The translations under genes and the position numbers were made by a program. The notes under the pieces were generated by a model. That model had not been told where the DNA came from. It was given only the letters and a program-made list of their open reading frames with translations, and ran no database searches. 64,000 bases of DNA, from the NCBI GenBank assembly GCA_017408485.1, contig JAFQUM010000004.1, positions 53,096-117,095 of the forward strand. Reading direction: 5' to 3'. This stretch comes from Clostridia bacterium (GTDB lineage: Bacteria > Bacillota > Clostridia > Oscillospirales > Butyricicoccaceae). Below are positions 44,982-54,894 of the stretch, piece after piece; within the stretch, counting starts at the first letter, position 1; every line of letters begins with the position of its first letter.

Positions 44982-47900
44982 TTACTTAAAGTACTTAACC
45001 GCACTCTCAAACATCTTCATATCAAATGTTCCCGGCACATTCTGATACAAGCCATCGCCGATACGCTCGGAGTGACCCATCTTACCGAATACTCTGCCGT
45101 CGGGAGATGTGATACCCTCGATAGCACAAACCGAGCCGTTGGGGTTAAAGCGGATGTCGTTTGATACCTTTCCGTCAAGATCAACATACTGGGTTGCGAT
45201 CTGTCCGTTGGCGGCAAGCTTCTCCACAAGCTCACGGGATGCAAGGAAACGTCCTTCGCCGTGGGAAATGGGCACAGTGTAAATATCTCCCACATTGGTT
45301 GCGGCAAGCCAGGGTGACTTGTTGGAAGCGATGCGGGTTCTGACCAGTGAAGAGCGGTGCTTACCGATGACATTGAAGGTCAGGGTGGGATCGTCCTCGG
45401 TGGTGTCGATTATCTCGCCATAGGGAACAAGACCCAGCTTGATAATTGCCTGGAATCCGTTACATACACCCGCCATAAGTCCCTTGCGGGTGTTGAGCAG
45501 CTCGTTTATCTGCTCCTTGACGGCGCCGTTACGCATAAATGCGGTAATAAACTTTCCGCTTCCGTCGGGCTCGTCACCACCACTAAAGCCACCGGGCACA
45601 AATACGATCTGGGCATCACGAAGCTTCTTAGCAAAATATTCAACCGACTGCGCAACATTCTGTGCGCTCAGGTTGTTTATAACGATTATTTCGGCATCCG
45701 CGCCTGCGCGGGACAGAGCCTTTGCGGTGTCATATTCGCAGTTTGTGCCGGGGAATACGGGAATAAGCGCCTTGGGACGAGCGCACTTAATGATGGATGC
45801 GGCGCGCTGTGTAGCCTCATAGGAATATGCGGGGATATCCTGCTTTTCGGTCTTGATATTGCAAGGATAGACCGATTCGAGCTTATCCTCATAAGCATCG
45901 CGGAGACAATCAAGGCAAGCACTTTCGCTGCCATATACCAGTTTGCCCTCTGCAAGGGTCTTACCAAGGGTAATGCCGATATCGGTATCGTCGGTCAACT
46001 CGAGAATAAATGCGCCATAGTTATAGCCGAATATTTCTTCCATAGAAATATTCTTGTCAAACTCAAAGCCGATGCCGTTACCAAGTGCCATCTTAAGCAC
46101 TGCCTCGGCAACACCGCCATAGGTGGGGGTGTATGCGGCGGCAACCTTGCCCGCGCGCATCAGGTCGGTCACCTTTTCAAAGTTTGCCTTAAGGGAGCTT
46201 GCCTTGGGCAGACCCTTTTGGTCATATTCAGCCTTAAGCAGAGCCACCTTGTGTCCTGCTGCCTTAAATTCACCTGAAATAATTTCAGAGGTCTTGCCCA
46301 TGGTTACCGCAAAGGAAACAAGGGTGGGAGGCACGTGCAGGTCTTCAAAGCTACCCGACATAGAGTCCTTACCGCCGATTGCGGCGATGCCAAGATCAAG
46401 CTGTGCTTCCAGTGCACCAAGCAATGCAGAAAGAGGCTTGCCCCAGCGCTTTCCGTCACGGAGAGGCTTTTCAAAATATTCCTGGAAGGTCAGGTATACA
46501 TCTTCAAACTTGCCGCCTGTAGCAACAAGCTTACATACCGACTCGACTACGGCAAGATATGCGCCGTGATAGGGGCTCTTTTCGCTTATGAAGGGGTTAT
46601 AGCCCCAGCTCATCAGCGAGCAGGAGTCGGTGTCCTGCTTTTCAACAGAGATCTTGTTGACCATTGCCTGAATGGGGGTCAGCTGATGCTTACCGCCAAA
46701 GGGCATAAGCACTGTGCCCGCACCGATGGTGGAGTCAAAGCAGGAGGAAAGTCCCTTCTTTGAGCAGATATTCAGGTCGGTTGCGTATTCCTTCATTCCC
46801 TCTTTAAAGCTTGCGGGAATGGTCTTTGTATATTTTTCGGGGTTTAAGGGGGTTACATCGATATGCTTTTCAGCGCCGTTGGAATCAAGGAACTTTCTTG
46901 AGATATCAACTATCTTCTTTCCCTTCCAGTTCATAACAAGACGGGGATCCTCTTGAACAACAGCGACGCGGGTGGCTTCTAAGTTTTCACTTGTGGCAAG
47001 CTCCACAAAGCGGTCGGCATCCTTTGCCTCGACAACAACCGCCATTCTCTCCTGAGATTCGGAAATAGCAAGTTCAGTGCCGTCAAGACCCTCATACTTC
47101 TTGGGTACTGCATCAAGATCGATGATTATGCCATCGGCAAGCTCACCGATAGCAACCGAAACACCGCCTGCGCCAAAGTCGTTACACTTTTTGATAATGC
47201 GAGCTGCTTCCTTGTTGCGGAAAAGTCTCTGCAGCTTGCGCTCTTCGGGAGCATTACCCTTTTGAACCTCTGCTCCGCAGGTCTCAAGGGACTGTGCGGT
47301 ATGGGATTTGCTTGAACCTGTTGCACCGCCGCAGCCGTCACGGCCTGTTCTGCCGCCAAGAAGAATGACGATATCGCCATCCACGGGCTTTTCACGGCGT
47401 ACATTTTCCGCGGGAGCGGCAGCGATGACCGCGCCTATCTCCATACGCTTTGCGGCATAGCCGTCGTGATAAAGCTCGTCTACCTGACCGGTTGCAAGAC
47501 CTATCTGATTACCATAGGAGGAATAGCCCGCCGCCGCGGTGGTTACCAGCTTGCGCTGAGGCAGCTTGCCGGGAATGGTATCTTCAACGGGTGCCAAGGG
47601 GTTTGCGCCACCGGTGACACGCATTGCGGAATAAACATATGCTCTGCCCGACAGAGGATCGCGGATAGCGCCGCCGATGCAGGTTGCCGCGCCGCCGAAG
47701 GGCTCTATCTCGGTGGGATGGTTGTGGGTCTCGTTCTTGAACAGAAGCAGCCAATCCTGCTCCTCGCCCTCAACATTGACCTTTACCTTAACTGTGCAAG
47801 CGTTTATCTCGTCGGATTCGTCAAGATTACGCAGCTCTCCCGTCTTTTTAAGATATTTTGCGGCAATGGTGCCGATATCCATCAGGTTGATGGGCTTGGT

Positions 47901-48668
47901 TCTGCCAAGCTCTTTTCTGGTGGCAAGATATCTGTCCCAAGCCTTCGAGAGTGTTTCATCCTCAAACTTAACACTGTCAACAGTGGTAAGGAAGGTGGTA
48001 TGACGGCAATGGTCGGACCAATATGTATCGATCATTCTGACCTCGGTAATGGTAGGATCTCTCTGTTCTGTGCGGAAATAGTCGCGGCAGAACTTAAGAT
48101 CGTCATTATCCATTGCAAGTCCGTACTTTTTAAGGAACTCTGCAACAGCCTGATCGTCCATATCGCAGAAGCCGTCAAGGGTCTCTACGCTTTCGGGCAG
48201 ATCAAACTTGGTTGCCAAGGTCTCATACTTTTCCAAGGATGCCTCGCGGCACTCAACGGGGTTGATAACATACTTTTTGATAGCGGCAATATCAGCCTCG
48301 GTCAGCTCGCCCTCAAGGATATACACCTTTGCTGTCTTGACCAAGGGACGCTCTGCCTGAGAAATAAGCTGAACGCACTGTGCGGCAGAGTCTGCACGCT
48401 GATCAAACTGACCGGGCAGGGGCTCGACCGCAAATACATTGCCCGAAAGATCGATCTCTCTCTTTGCAATGTCTATCTGAGGCTCGGAAAATACTGTGCC
48501 CACGCAATAGTCGAACAGCTCCTCGGTAATATTTTCAACATCATAGCGGTTGACGACACGCAGACCTGTAAGATTTTCTATCTTCAGCAGCGTGCGAAGG
48601 TCGGATAAAAGTCCCTTCGCCTCGCCTGCCAGCTCTTTCTTTTTCTCTACATATATTCTATAAACCAT
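44982..48668 (-). CDS. purL: Phosphoribosylformylglycinamidine synthase, single chain
   Basis: 1228 aa: N-terminal PurS-like region, two FGAM-synthase ATPase halves (SDHCRHTTFLT; ETHNHPTEIEPFGGAATCIGG-like with NHPTEIEPFGGA), and C-terminal glutaminase with Cys in GVCNGFQ and His-Glu in SHGEGRF. Converts FGAR to FGAM with glutamine. Last gene of the pur operon. GGGAGGG in the purD end precedes its ATG. Confidence 0.96.
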   Translation of the reverse strand: MVYRIYVEKKKELAGEAKGLLSDLRTLLKIENLTGLRVVNRYDVENITEELFDYCVGTVFSEPQIDIAKREIDLSGNVFAVEPLPGQFDQRADSAAQCVQLISQAERPLVKTAKVYILEGELTEADIAAIKKYVINPVECREASLEKYETLATKFDLPESVETLDGFCDMDDQAVAEFLKKYGLAMDNDDLKFCRDYFRTEQRDPTITEVRMIDTYWSDHCRHTTFLTTVDSVKFEDETLSKAWDRYLATRKELGRTKPINLMDIGTIAAKYLKKTGELRNLDESDEINACTVKVKVNVEGEEQDWLLLFKNETHNHPTEIEPFGGAATCIGGAIRDPLSGRAYVYSAMRVTGGANPLAPVEDTIPGKLPQRKLVTTAAAGYSSYGNQIGLATGQVDELYHDGYAAKRMEIGAVIAAAPAENVRREKPVDGDIVILLGGRTGRDGCGGATGSSKSHTAQSLETCGAEVQKGNAPEERKLQRLFRNKEAARIIKKCNDFGAGGVSVAIGELADGIIIDLDAVPKKYEGLDGTELAISESQERMAVVVEAKDADRFVELATSENLEATRVAVVQEDPRLVMNWKGKKIVDISRKFLDSNGAEKHIDVTPLNPEKYTKTIPASFKEGMKEYATDLNICSKKGLSSCFDSTIGAGTVLMPFGGKHQLTPIQAMVNKISVEKQDTDSCSLMSWGYNPFISEKSPYHGAYLAVVESVCKLVATGGKFEDVYLTFQEYFEKPLRDGKRWGKPLSALLGALEAQLDLGIAAIGGKDSMSGSFEDLHVPPTLVSFAVTMGKTSEIISGEFKAAGHKVALLKAEYDQKGLPKASSLKANFEKVTDLMRAGKVAAAYTPTYGGVAEAVLKMALGNGIGFEFDKNISMEEIFGYNYGAFILELTDDTDIGITLGKTLAEGKLVYGSESACLDCLRDAYEDKLESVYPCNIKTEKQDIPAYSYEATQRAASIIKCARPKALIPVFPGTNCEYDTAKALSRAGADAEIIVINNLSAQNVAQSVEYFAKKLRDAQIVFVPGGFSGGDEPDGSGKFITAFMRNGAVKEQINELLNTRKGLMAGVCNGFQAIIKLGLVPYGEIIDTTEDDPTLTFNVIGKHRSSLVRTRIASNKSPWLAATNVGDIYTVPISHGEGRFLASRELVEKLAANGQIATQYVDLDGKVSNDIRFNPNGSVCAIEGITSPDGRVFGKMGHSERIGDGLYQNVPGTFDMKMFESAVKYFK

Positions 48669-48671
48669 AGC

Positions 48672-49943
48672 TTAACCCTCCCTGATTGCGGCAAGTGCCT
48701 TTTGTCCTATATCCTTGCGGCAATAAGCGTTTGCAAACTTTACATTTTCTACTGCCTTGTATGCCTTTTCGATGGCTTTTTCAAGTGTTTCAGCGGTTGC
48801 GGTAACACCTGCAACACGACCTCCTGCATTGACCAGCTTGCCTTCTTCATTTATCTTTGCGCCCGCAAAATAAACCTCGCCGTCCATTTCGCCCACTGTT
48901 ATCTCATAGCCGCCCTCGTATTTTCCGGGATAGCCCGAGGATGCCAAAATAACACAGCAAGCGCTCTTGTCTTCAAACTCGACAGTAGTCTCGCGGAGCT
49001 TTTCGTCGGCAACCGCCTGCATAACGGTCAAAAGATCGGTCTTGAGCAAGGGCAAAACCACCTGAGTTTCGGGATCACCGAAACGGCAATTGTACTCGAT
49101 AACCTTGGGTCCCTTGGGGGTGAGCATAAGTCCGAAATAAAGGCAACCTTTAAACTTTCTACCCTCGGCATTCATTGCGTGAATGGTGGGCAGGAAGATA
49201 GTTCCCATACATACCTCGGCAATTTCCTCGGTGTAGCAGGGGTTGGGAGCTATTGTTCCCATGCCTCCGGTGTTAAGTCCCTTATCACCATCCAAGGCAC
49301 GCTTGTGATCCATAGAGGAGACCATGGGCACAACAACATCACCATCGGTGAATGCAAGGACCGATACCTCGGGACCTGTGAGGAACTCCTCAATGACTAC
49401 TGTGCTTCCACTTTCGCCAAAGACCTTATCCTCCATCATACTCTTGACGGCATCAAAAGCCTGCTCACGAGTTTCGGCAATGATAACGCCCTTGCCCAAG
49501 GCAAGTCCGTCAGCCTTGATAACTGTAGGAATGGGAGCGGTTACAAGATATTTAAGAGCCTCTTCAAGGTCGGAAAAAACCTCGTACTGTGCAGTGGGGA
49601 TCTCGTATTTTTTCATAAGGTTCTTTGAAAAGACCTTGCTTCCCTCGATGATAGCCGCATTCTTGCGAGGGCCGAAGCACTTGATGCCCTTTTCCTCCAG
49701 TGCGTCTACCGCACCGAGAACAAGGGGATCATCGGGTGCAACTACGGCAAAATCTATTTTTTCTTTAACTGCAAAAGCAACTATCCCCTCAATATCCTTT
49801 GCGCCCACGGGCACGCAGGTGGCGTCCTGAGCTATGCCGCCGTTGCCGGGCAGGGCAAATATCTCGGTAACATTTGGGTTTTCTTTTATCTTTTTAATGA
49901 TGGCGTGTTCTCTTCCGCCACCGCCTACAACCATTATTTTCAT
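48672..49943 (-). CDS. purD: Phosphoribosylamine-glycine ligase
   Basis: 423 aa ATP-grasp enzyme: N-terminal KIMVVGGGGREHAI, KADGLALGKGVIIA, the metal/substrate region KGCLYFGLMLT and EYNCRFGDPETQVVLP. Makes GAR in step 2 of purine synthesis. AGGAGAC precedes the ATG; 3 bp separate it from purL. Confidence 0.96.
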   Translation of the reverse strand: MKIMVVGGGGREHAIIKKIKENPNVTEIFALPGNGGIAQDATCVPVGAKDIEGIVAFAVKEKIDFAVVAPDDPLVLGAVDALEEKGIKCFGPRKNAAIIEGSKVFSKNLMKKYEIPTAQYEVFSDLEEALKYLVTAPIPTVIKADGLALGKGVIIAETREQAFDAVKSMMEDKVFGESGSTVVIEEFLTGPEVSVLAFTDGDVVVPMVSSMDHKRALDGDKGLNTGGMGTIAPNPCYTEEIAEVCMGTIFLPTIHAMNAEGRKFKGCLYFGLMLTPKGPKVIEYNCRFGDPETQVVLPLLKTDLLTVMQAVADEKLRETTVEFEDKSACCVILASSGYPGKYEGGYEITVGEMDGEVYFAGAKINEEGKLVNAGGRVAGVTATAETLEKAIEKAYKAVENVKFANAYCRKDIGQKALAAIREG

Positions 49944-49969
49944 ATCTGTCTCCTAAAATTATGGAAAAA

Positions 49970-51157
49970 TCAATGATGGAAAAGTCTGAGTCCTGTAAAT
50001 GCCATTGCGATGCCGTAGCGGTCGCAAGCCTCAATAACAAGATCGTCGCGAACCGAGCCGCCGGGCTGTGCAATATAGGAAACACCACTGCGTGCGGCAC
50101 GCTCAACATTGTCGCCAAAGGGGAAGAATGCATCGCTGCCTACGCTTGCGCCCTTGCGGGAGCGGAGATACTGCTTCTTTTCCTCCGCAGTGAAGGGCTC
50201 GGGACGGGTGGTGAAGAAGCTTTGCCAGATTCCGTCGGCAAGCAGGTCTTCCTCTGCCTGATCGGACAGATAAATGTCAATAGCATTGTCGCGCTCGGCT
50301 CTACCCACACTGTCAAGGAAGGGCAAGCTGAGGGTCTTTTCGTGCTGACGGAGATGCCACAGGTCTGCCTTGTTACCTGCAAGGCGTGTGCAATGAATTC
50401 TTGACTGCTGACCTGCACCGACACCGATAGCCTGACCGTCGTATGCATAACATACCGAGTTAGACTGGGTGTACTTGAGGGTGATAAGAGAAATTATCAG
50501 GTCGCGTACCGCTTCCTCGGGGATCTCTTTATTAGCGGTAACAACATTCTTCAGCAGCTCCGGGGTGATGACCATATTGTTTCTTCCCTGCTCAAAGGTG
50601 ATTCCGTAAACGTGCTTCTTTTCCTGAACCTCGGGAATATAATCGGGGTCTATTTTAACAACATTGTAGTTGCCGTTTTTCTTCTTTTTAAGTATTTCAA
50701 GGGCCTCATCGGTGTATCCGGGAGCGATAACGCCGTCAGATACCTCGCGCTTGATAATGCGTGCAGTGGTCTTGTCGCAAACATCACTGAGTGCTATCCA
50801 ATCGCCAAAGGATGACATTCTGTCGGTGCCGCGTGCTCTTGCATAGGCAAGTGCCAAGGGGGACTCATCTAAGCCCTTGATATCATCCACAAAGCAAGCC
50901 TTTTTAAGCTCATCGGACATAGGAAGTCCCAATGCTGCAGAGGTGGGGCTGACGTGCTTAAAGGATGTAGCGCAAGGAATGCCAAAGGCTGCCTTCAGCT
51001 CCTTGACAAGCTGCCAGCTGTTGAAAGCGTCAAGGAAGTTGATATATCCGGGTCTGCCGCAGAGTATTTCAATGGGCAACTCCTGACCGTTATCCATATA
51101 TATCTTTGCAGGCTTTTGATTGGGGTTGCAACCGTATTTCAGTTCAAACTCTTTCAT
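49970..51157 (-). CDS. purH: AICAR formyltransferase, stand-alone (PurH C-terminal-type)
   Basis: 395 aa. It lacks the N-terminal MGS-like IMP cyclohydrolase domain of ordinary PurH. Formyl-transfer residues are in IPCATSFKHVSPTSAA (catalytic Lys-His), YTQSNSVCYAYDGQ and GQQSRIHCTRLAG. It uses 10-formyl-THF to make FAICAR. The cyclohydrolase is the next gene upstream. GAGGTG sets the start at 51157. Confidence 0.92.
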   Translation of the reverse strand: MKEFELKYGCNPNQKPAKIYMDNGQELPIEILCGRPGYINFLDAFNSWQLVKELKAAFGIPCATSFKHVSPTSAALGLPMSDELKKACFVDDIKGLDESPLALAYARARGTDRMSSFGDWIALSDVCDKTTARIIKREVSDGVIAPGYTDEALEILKKKKNGNYNVVKIDPDYIPEVQEKKHVYGITFEQGRNNMVITPELLKNVVTANKEIPEEAVRDLIISLITLKYTQSNSVCYAYDGQAIGVGAGQQSRIHCTRLAGNKADLWHLRQHEKTLSLPFLDSVGRAERDNAIDIYLSDQAEEDLLADGIWQSFFTTRPEPFTAEEKKQYLRSRKGASVGSDAFFPFGDNVERAARSGVSYIAQPGGSVRDDLVIEACDRYGIAMAFTGLRLFHH

Positions 51158-51167
51158 TTTGTACACC

Positions 51168-51884
51168 TCAAGCATTCTTATTTACTACTCTTGTTTCGCT
51201 TTCGCCGCTTTCAATATCAATATATCGGACAAAAAGTGATACCTTGTTATCCTGATTAAGATTATCCCAAATAAGCTTGGTCAGCTCATCAATGGAAATA
51301 TCGGGAAGCTCCAGTGTCTTAGGCTCGCCCTCAAAGGAAGGCAGAGGATCTCCGTTATCGTTATAGGTGTGAATAAACTTTGCCTTGCCCGCAATGGGGT
51401 TGGAATAAGCATAGGTAAATCTTTCGCAGGAGCTGTCGTCACCCTCGGCAGACTTAAGAATGCTCATAGCATAGTTCATATTACCGTTTTCGCAATGGAT
51501 GATGCCGGAAATACGAGGGGTAAAGTTAGGCTTGTCATCTTCAAACTCACGGGTACGCAGAGCCTGCTCAAAGGTCATCTGCTTGTCCATCAGTTCATAG
51601 ATAGTGTCGGTCTGGTCGCCGTTGGTAACAATGGTCTTGTTGCCCAGCACCCTGACGGGATAATAGATGATAAGATGGGGATCGGTCATTTTGGACTCAT
51701 CAAAAGCCTTTGTACGCATATTTTCGCCTTCAAGGACAAATACGCGGTTTCGGCTGTTTTCACTTCTGCCCATAATGAAATATGCGGTAACTGCCTTTTT
51801 TCCGTCGGCAGACTTGCCGATGATGATGCCTCTGCCGTGATAGGCAAGAGAGTTAAGCTCGTTTGCAATTGTGTTGATCTTCAT
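51168..51884 (-). CDS. purO: IMP cyclohydrolase, PurO type
   Basis: 238 aa, PurO/DUF-like family first known from archaea: NSLAYHGRGIIIGKSADG, AYFIMGRSENSRNR and ISGIIHCENGNMNYAMS. Closes FAICAR to IMP, the last pathway step. Its placement 10 bp before the stand-alone formyltransferase supports the call. AAAGGGG sets the start; its ATG overlaps the purN stop by 1 bp. Confidence 0.9.
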   Translation of the reverse strand: MKINTIANELNSLAYHGRGIIIGKSADGKKAVTAYFIMGRSENSRNRVFVLEGENMRTKAFDESKMTDPHLIIYYPVRVLGNKTIVTNGDQTDTIYELMDKQMTFEQALRTREFEDDKPNFTPRISGIIHCENGNMNYAMSILKSAEGDDSSCERFTYAYSNPIAGKAKFIHTYNDNGDPLPSFEGEPKTLELPDISIDELTKLIWDNLNQDNKVSLFVRYIDIESGESETRVVNKNA

Positions 51885-52501
51885 TACTTTTTCCCCTTTC
51901 TTATCTTGCGGCAAAGGTCAGAAACCGCCTTGGGGAATATCTTCCACTCGGCTTGCTCCATAACTCTGCGCTGTAATGTTTCGGGCGTGTCATTTTTATG
52001 TACGCGCACCGCTTTTTGTGCAATTATCTGTCCTCCATCGGGTATCGAGTTGACAAAATGTACCGTTGCACCGGTAACCTTTACGCCATACTCAAGAGCC
52101 TTTTCGTGAACGTGAAGTCCGTAAAAGCCCTTTCCGCAAAAAGACGGAATAAGCGAAGGATGGACATTTATCATCCTATCCTCAAAATTGGAAACGAACT
52201 CACCCGAGAGAATACGCATAAAGCCCGCAAGCACCACTACCTCGGTGCCGTGATCGCGAAGCAGAGCGAGCAGCTTATTCTCATAGTCTTCCTTGCTGTC
52301 GCAATCCTTGCGAAGCAGGGTCAGTGCGGGAATATTGTGTTTTTTTGCTCTTTCGAGAGCATAGGCATCGGCATTATCCGAAACCACCGCGCATATCTCG
52401 CCGTCGGGCATCTTTCCCGCTTCGATATAGTCAAGTATAGCTTGAAGATTTGTTCCGCCGCCCGATACAAGTACGGCAACGCGGACCTTACTGTCCCTCA
52501 T
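51884..52501 (-). CDS. purN: Phosphoribosylglycinamide formyltransferase
   Basis: 205 aa: VAVLVSGGGTNLQAI, catalytic INVHPSLIPSF and GATVHFVNSIPDGG. Transfers formyl from 10-formyl-THF to GAR. It overlaps the FNT gene by 14 bp; start chosen at 52501 after AAAGGGGAAAG. Confidence 0.95.
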   Translation of the reverse strand: MRDSKVRVAVLVSGGGTNLQAILDYIEAGKMPDGEICAVVSDNADAYALERAKKHNIPALTLLRKDCDSKEDYENKLLALLRDHGTEVVVLAGFMRILSGEFVSNFEDRMINVHPSLIPSFCGKGFYGLHVHEKALEYGVKVTGATVHFVNSIPDGGQIIAQKAVRVHKNDTPETLQRRVMEQAEWKIFPKAVSDLCRKIRKGKK

Positions 52502-53120
52502 GCTTTTCTTTCCCCTTTCCAAGTCTTGTAAGCAGCGGCAACAGCCAACCGCCTATGGTGTTGCCCGCAACGGCAACAAGAATAAAAATGATGGAGCTTG
52601 CTATATTTACTCCGCCCATTGCGGCAACGGTGAAATAATAAACATCTGCCACCGAATGCTCAAAGCCGCAGAGTATAAATGTGGGAATACAAAATATAAT
52701 GCCCACCAAAGTGCCCTTTAAGGCATAGGTCTTGACCGCCGCGTACATCAGCACACCGCAGAATATGGCGGCAAGAAAGCCGACAAGCAACCCACCCTCA
52801 AGCTTTGTGCTGCAGCTTGCTACCGCCTTTTCTATAAGAGCGGGCTTTATCACCGAAGCGGCAAGTCCCATAAGCGCCGCGCCAATGGCATTGCCAAGCA
52901 AGCCTATGGGCAACGCCGCCGCAAGCTTTTTGGTAGGCGCTTCAATAAACATACCGATCTTACCCGTATAAAGGTAAAATCCCATAATACAAATGCAGAT
53001 CAGGGCAACCGAGAATAAAACCGCACCTGCTACGCGGTTTTCACAAGAGAGAAAGACCGTTCCGCCAATGCCAACTAACATTCCCGCGGCTATACCGCCC
53101 CAAAACGCATTTTTCAGCAT
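52488..53120 (-). CDS. Formate/nitrite transporter (FNT) family channel
   Basis: 210 aa, six helices. The family motif [13 protein letters not shown] and the second [10 protein letters not shown] loop are clear. FNT channels carry formate, nitrite or hydrosulfide. It overlaps purM by 7 bp and purN by 14 bp, so it is translated within the pur operon. Position suggests formate handling for one-carbon supply (inference). The upstream GAGG is far from the ATG, fitting coupled translation. Confidence 0.88.
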   Translation of the reverse strand: MLKNAFWGGIAAGMLVGIGGTVFLSCENRVAGAVLFSVALICICIMGFYLYTGKIGMFIEAPTKKLAAALPIGLLGNAIGAALMGLAASVIKPALIEKAVASCSTKLEGGLLVGFLAAIFCGVLMYAAVKTYALKGTLVGIIFCIPTFILCGFEHSVADVYYFTVAAMGGVNIASSIIFILVAVAGNTIGGWLLPLLTRLGKGKEKHEGQ

Positions 53121-54166
53121 AATTCTATTTTTTCCTCACCGGCAATTATCTCGCCAATGATGTATGCGTCCTCGCCGCACTCGGTAAGTATCTTAAGAGC
53201 CTCATCCTTCTGCTCGGCAGGAACAACGATGGACATACCAACGCCCATATTGTAGGTGTTAAACATATCACGCTCGGGGATATTTCCAACCTTTGCAATC
53301 AGGTCAAAGATGGGAAGCACCTTGACCGATGCCTTGTCTATCTTTGCACAAAGTCCGTCGGGAATGGAGCGTGGGATATTCTCATAGAAGCCGCCGCCGG
53401 TAATGTGGGAAATTCCCTTAACATCGACCGTTTCAAGCAGCTTAAGAACCGACTTTACATAGATCTTTGTGGGAGTAAGCAGGGTCTCACCGATGGTCTT
53501 TCCGCCCAGCTCAGCGCAAGGCTTGTAGAGCTCGGGATTATTGTTGTCGATATCAAAAACCTTACGGCAGAGGGAGAAGCCGTTGGAATGAATGCCCGAG
53601 GATGCCAAGGCAATGACCACATCTCCCGCCTTCATACGGGTATTGTCGAGTATCTTCTTCTTATCCACAATACCTACGGCAAAGCCTGCAAGATCGTACT
53701 CCTCCACGGGCATCATCTTGGGATGCTCGGCAGTTTCACCGCCGATAAGTGCGGCACCCGACTGAACACAGCCCTCGGCAACACCGCTGACAATGGCAGC
53801 GATCTTTTCGGGAATATTCTTTCCGCAGGCAATATAATCAAGGAAAAACAAAGGCTTTGCGCCTACGCAGATGATATCATTGACACACATTGCAACTGCG
53901 TCAATACCAATGGTGTCGTGCTTGTTCATAAGGATAGCCATCTTTACCTTTGTTCCGCAACCATCGGTGCCGGAAACCAAAACAGGCTCTTCTATGCCCG
54001 CAAGATTAAGTCCAAAGCAACCGCCGAAACCGCCTACATCATCAAGGCATCCTTCGTTTTTGGTGCGTGCAACGTGCTTCTTCATCAGCTCGACTGCCTT
54101 GTAACCGGCTGTAATATCAACACCGGCAGCGGCATAGCTGGCAGACTGTGAAAGTTTGTGTTCCAT
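53114..54166 (-). CDS. purM: Phosphoribosylformylglycinamidine cyclo-ligase
   Basis: 350 aa, AIR synthase. [20 protein letters not shown] start, [26 protein letters not shown] and [18 protein letters not shown] motif ([13 protein letters not shown]). AAGGAGAAA precedes the ATG. It is separated from purF by the S23 hairpin element and a 3'-end element (about 840 bp). Confidence 0.96.
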   Translation of the reverse strand: MEHKLSQSASYAAAGVDITAGYKAVELMKKHVARTKNEGCLDDVGGFGGCFGLNLAGIEEPVLVSGTDGCGTKVKMAILMNKHDTIGIDAVAMCVNDIICVGAKPLFFLDYIACGKNIPEKIAAIVSGVAEGCVQSGAALIGGETAEHPKMMPVEEYDLAGFAVGIVDKKKILDNTRMKAGDVVIALASSGIHSNGFSLCRKVFDIDNNNPELYKPCAELGGKTIGETLLTPTKIYVKSVLKLLETVDVKGISHITGGGFYENIPRSIPDGLCAKIDKASVKVLPIFDLIAKVGNIPERDMFNTYNMGVGMSIVVPAEQKDEALKILTECGEDAYIIGEIIAGEEKIELC

Positions 54167-54189
54167 AGTTTTCTCCTTATAGTAAAGTT

Positions 54190-54347
54190 AATGATTTCTC
54201 GCACTTCGTGCTCCACAACCAAACTGCGTTTGGAATTAATTTTCGCACTTCGTGCTCCATGAATTAATTTTCTTCCGAAAATTATGAATTGAGCCTTCGG
54301 CTCATGAATTGCAATCTTTGATTGCATGAAGGTGTTCGCTCCGCGAA
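54190..54347. repeat. Left hairpin array of S23 element
   Basis: Begins AATGATTTCTCGC, then hairpins GCACTTCGTGC, AATTTTCTTCCGAAAATT, GAGCCTTCGGCTC and GCAATCTTTGATTGC joined by ATGAATT, ending ATGAAGGTGTT-hairpin next to the S23 stop codon. Confidence 0.85.
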
Positions 54348-54734
54348 CTAATTGTTAAGGGTGGTTTTTATTTTGCTTTTATCAAGGTTTTCTTTTGCCG
54401 TCTTTATTGATGTAGCAAGGATCTTTCTCAGCTTGCTTGTTTTAGAATAAAAGCTGTTATGCTCTTCAGCAGAAATATATCCTACTTCTTTAAATAAGCC
54501 CAACCAATATTCGGTTTCATAACATTCTTTAAGCGCAATTTGGAACTTGTTGATAAAATCTGCCTTACTGCTGGCATAATTCCCTTCGTGTATATTTGCA
54601 CCGATACTCGTTCCGCACCTCAGTAGCTGATTTATAAGCACATTGCCACGGTTTTTATTCTGAATAGCCGTACACAATTTTACAATATCCACTGCAAACT
54701 CTCTGGACAGATCTATCAAAGTATTTTCTTTCAT
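54348..54734 (-). CDS. S23 / four-helix-bundle protein
   Basis: 128 aa of the 23S-rRNA-intervening-sequence (S23) family. Four helices; LSREFAVDIVKLC, QLLRCGTSIGANIHEGNYASSKADFINK and CYETEYWLGLFKEVGYI are the hallmark blocks. Family members are encoded in rRNA intervening sequences and near diversity-generating retroelements (as Avd); their function is unclear. TAGGAG precedes the ATG. It is bracketed by mirror-image hairpin arrays and breaks the pur operon between purF and purM, so it looks like cargo or protein component of an inserted element. Confidence 0.92.
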   Translation of the reverse strand: MKENTLIDLSREFAVDIVKLCTAIQNKNRGNVLINQLLRCGTSIGANIHEGNYASSKADFINKFQIALKECYETEYWLGLFKEVGYISAEEHNSFYSKTSKLRKILATSIKTAKENLDKSKIKTTLNN

Positions 54735-54744
54735 TTTTACTCCT

Positions 54745-54827
54745 ATGCTCCGCAGAGCAATTCATGACGAAGTCAATTCATGATTCTTATTAAGAATCAA
54801 TTTATGCAATCGAAGATTGCAATTCAT
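54745..54827. repeat. Right hairpin array of S23 element
   Basis: GCTCCGCAGAGC, GACgaaGTC, GATTCTTATTAAGAATC and GCAATCGAAGATTGC, each followed by AATTCAT (once AATTTAT). The linker is the complement of that in the left array. Confidence 0.85.
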
Positions 54828-54894
54828 TGGAATAACGCCCCGCGTTATTTTTGTACGGCAAGCGACTGCCCGACCCTACTCCGTCTCACTCGCG

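Noticed and set aside
47466..48608. Long plus-strand frame (380 codons) opposite purL
   Set aside because: Shadow of purL; no ribosome site and composition typical of antisense translation.
54348..54734. Diversity-generating retroelement (S23 read as Avd)
   Set aside because: No reverse transcriptase, template repeat or variable repeat is in the window; the hairpin arrays do not look like TR/VR pairs.
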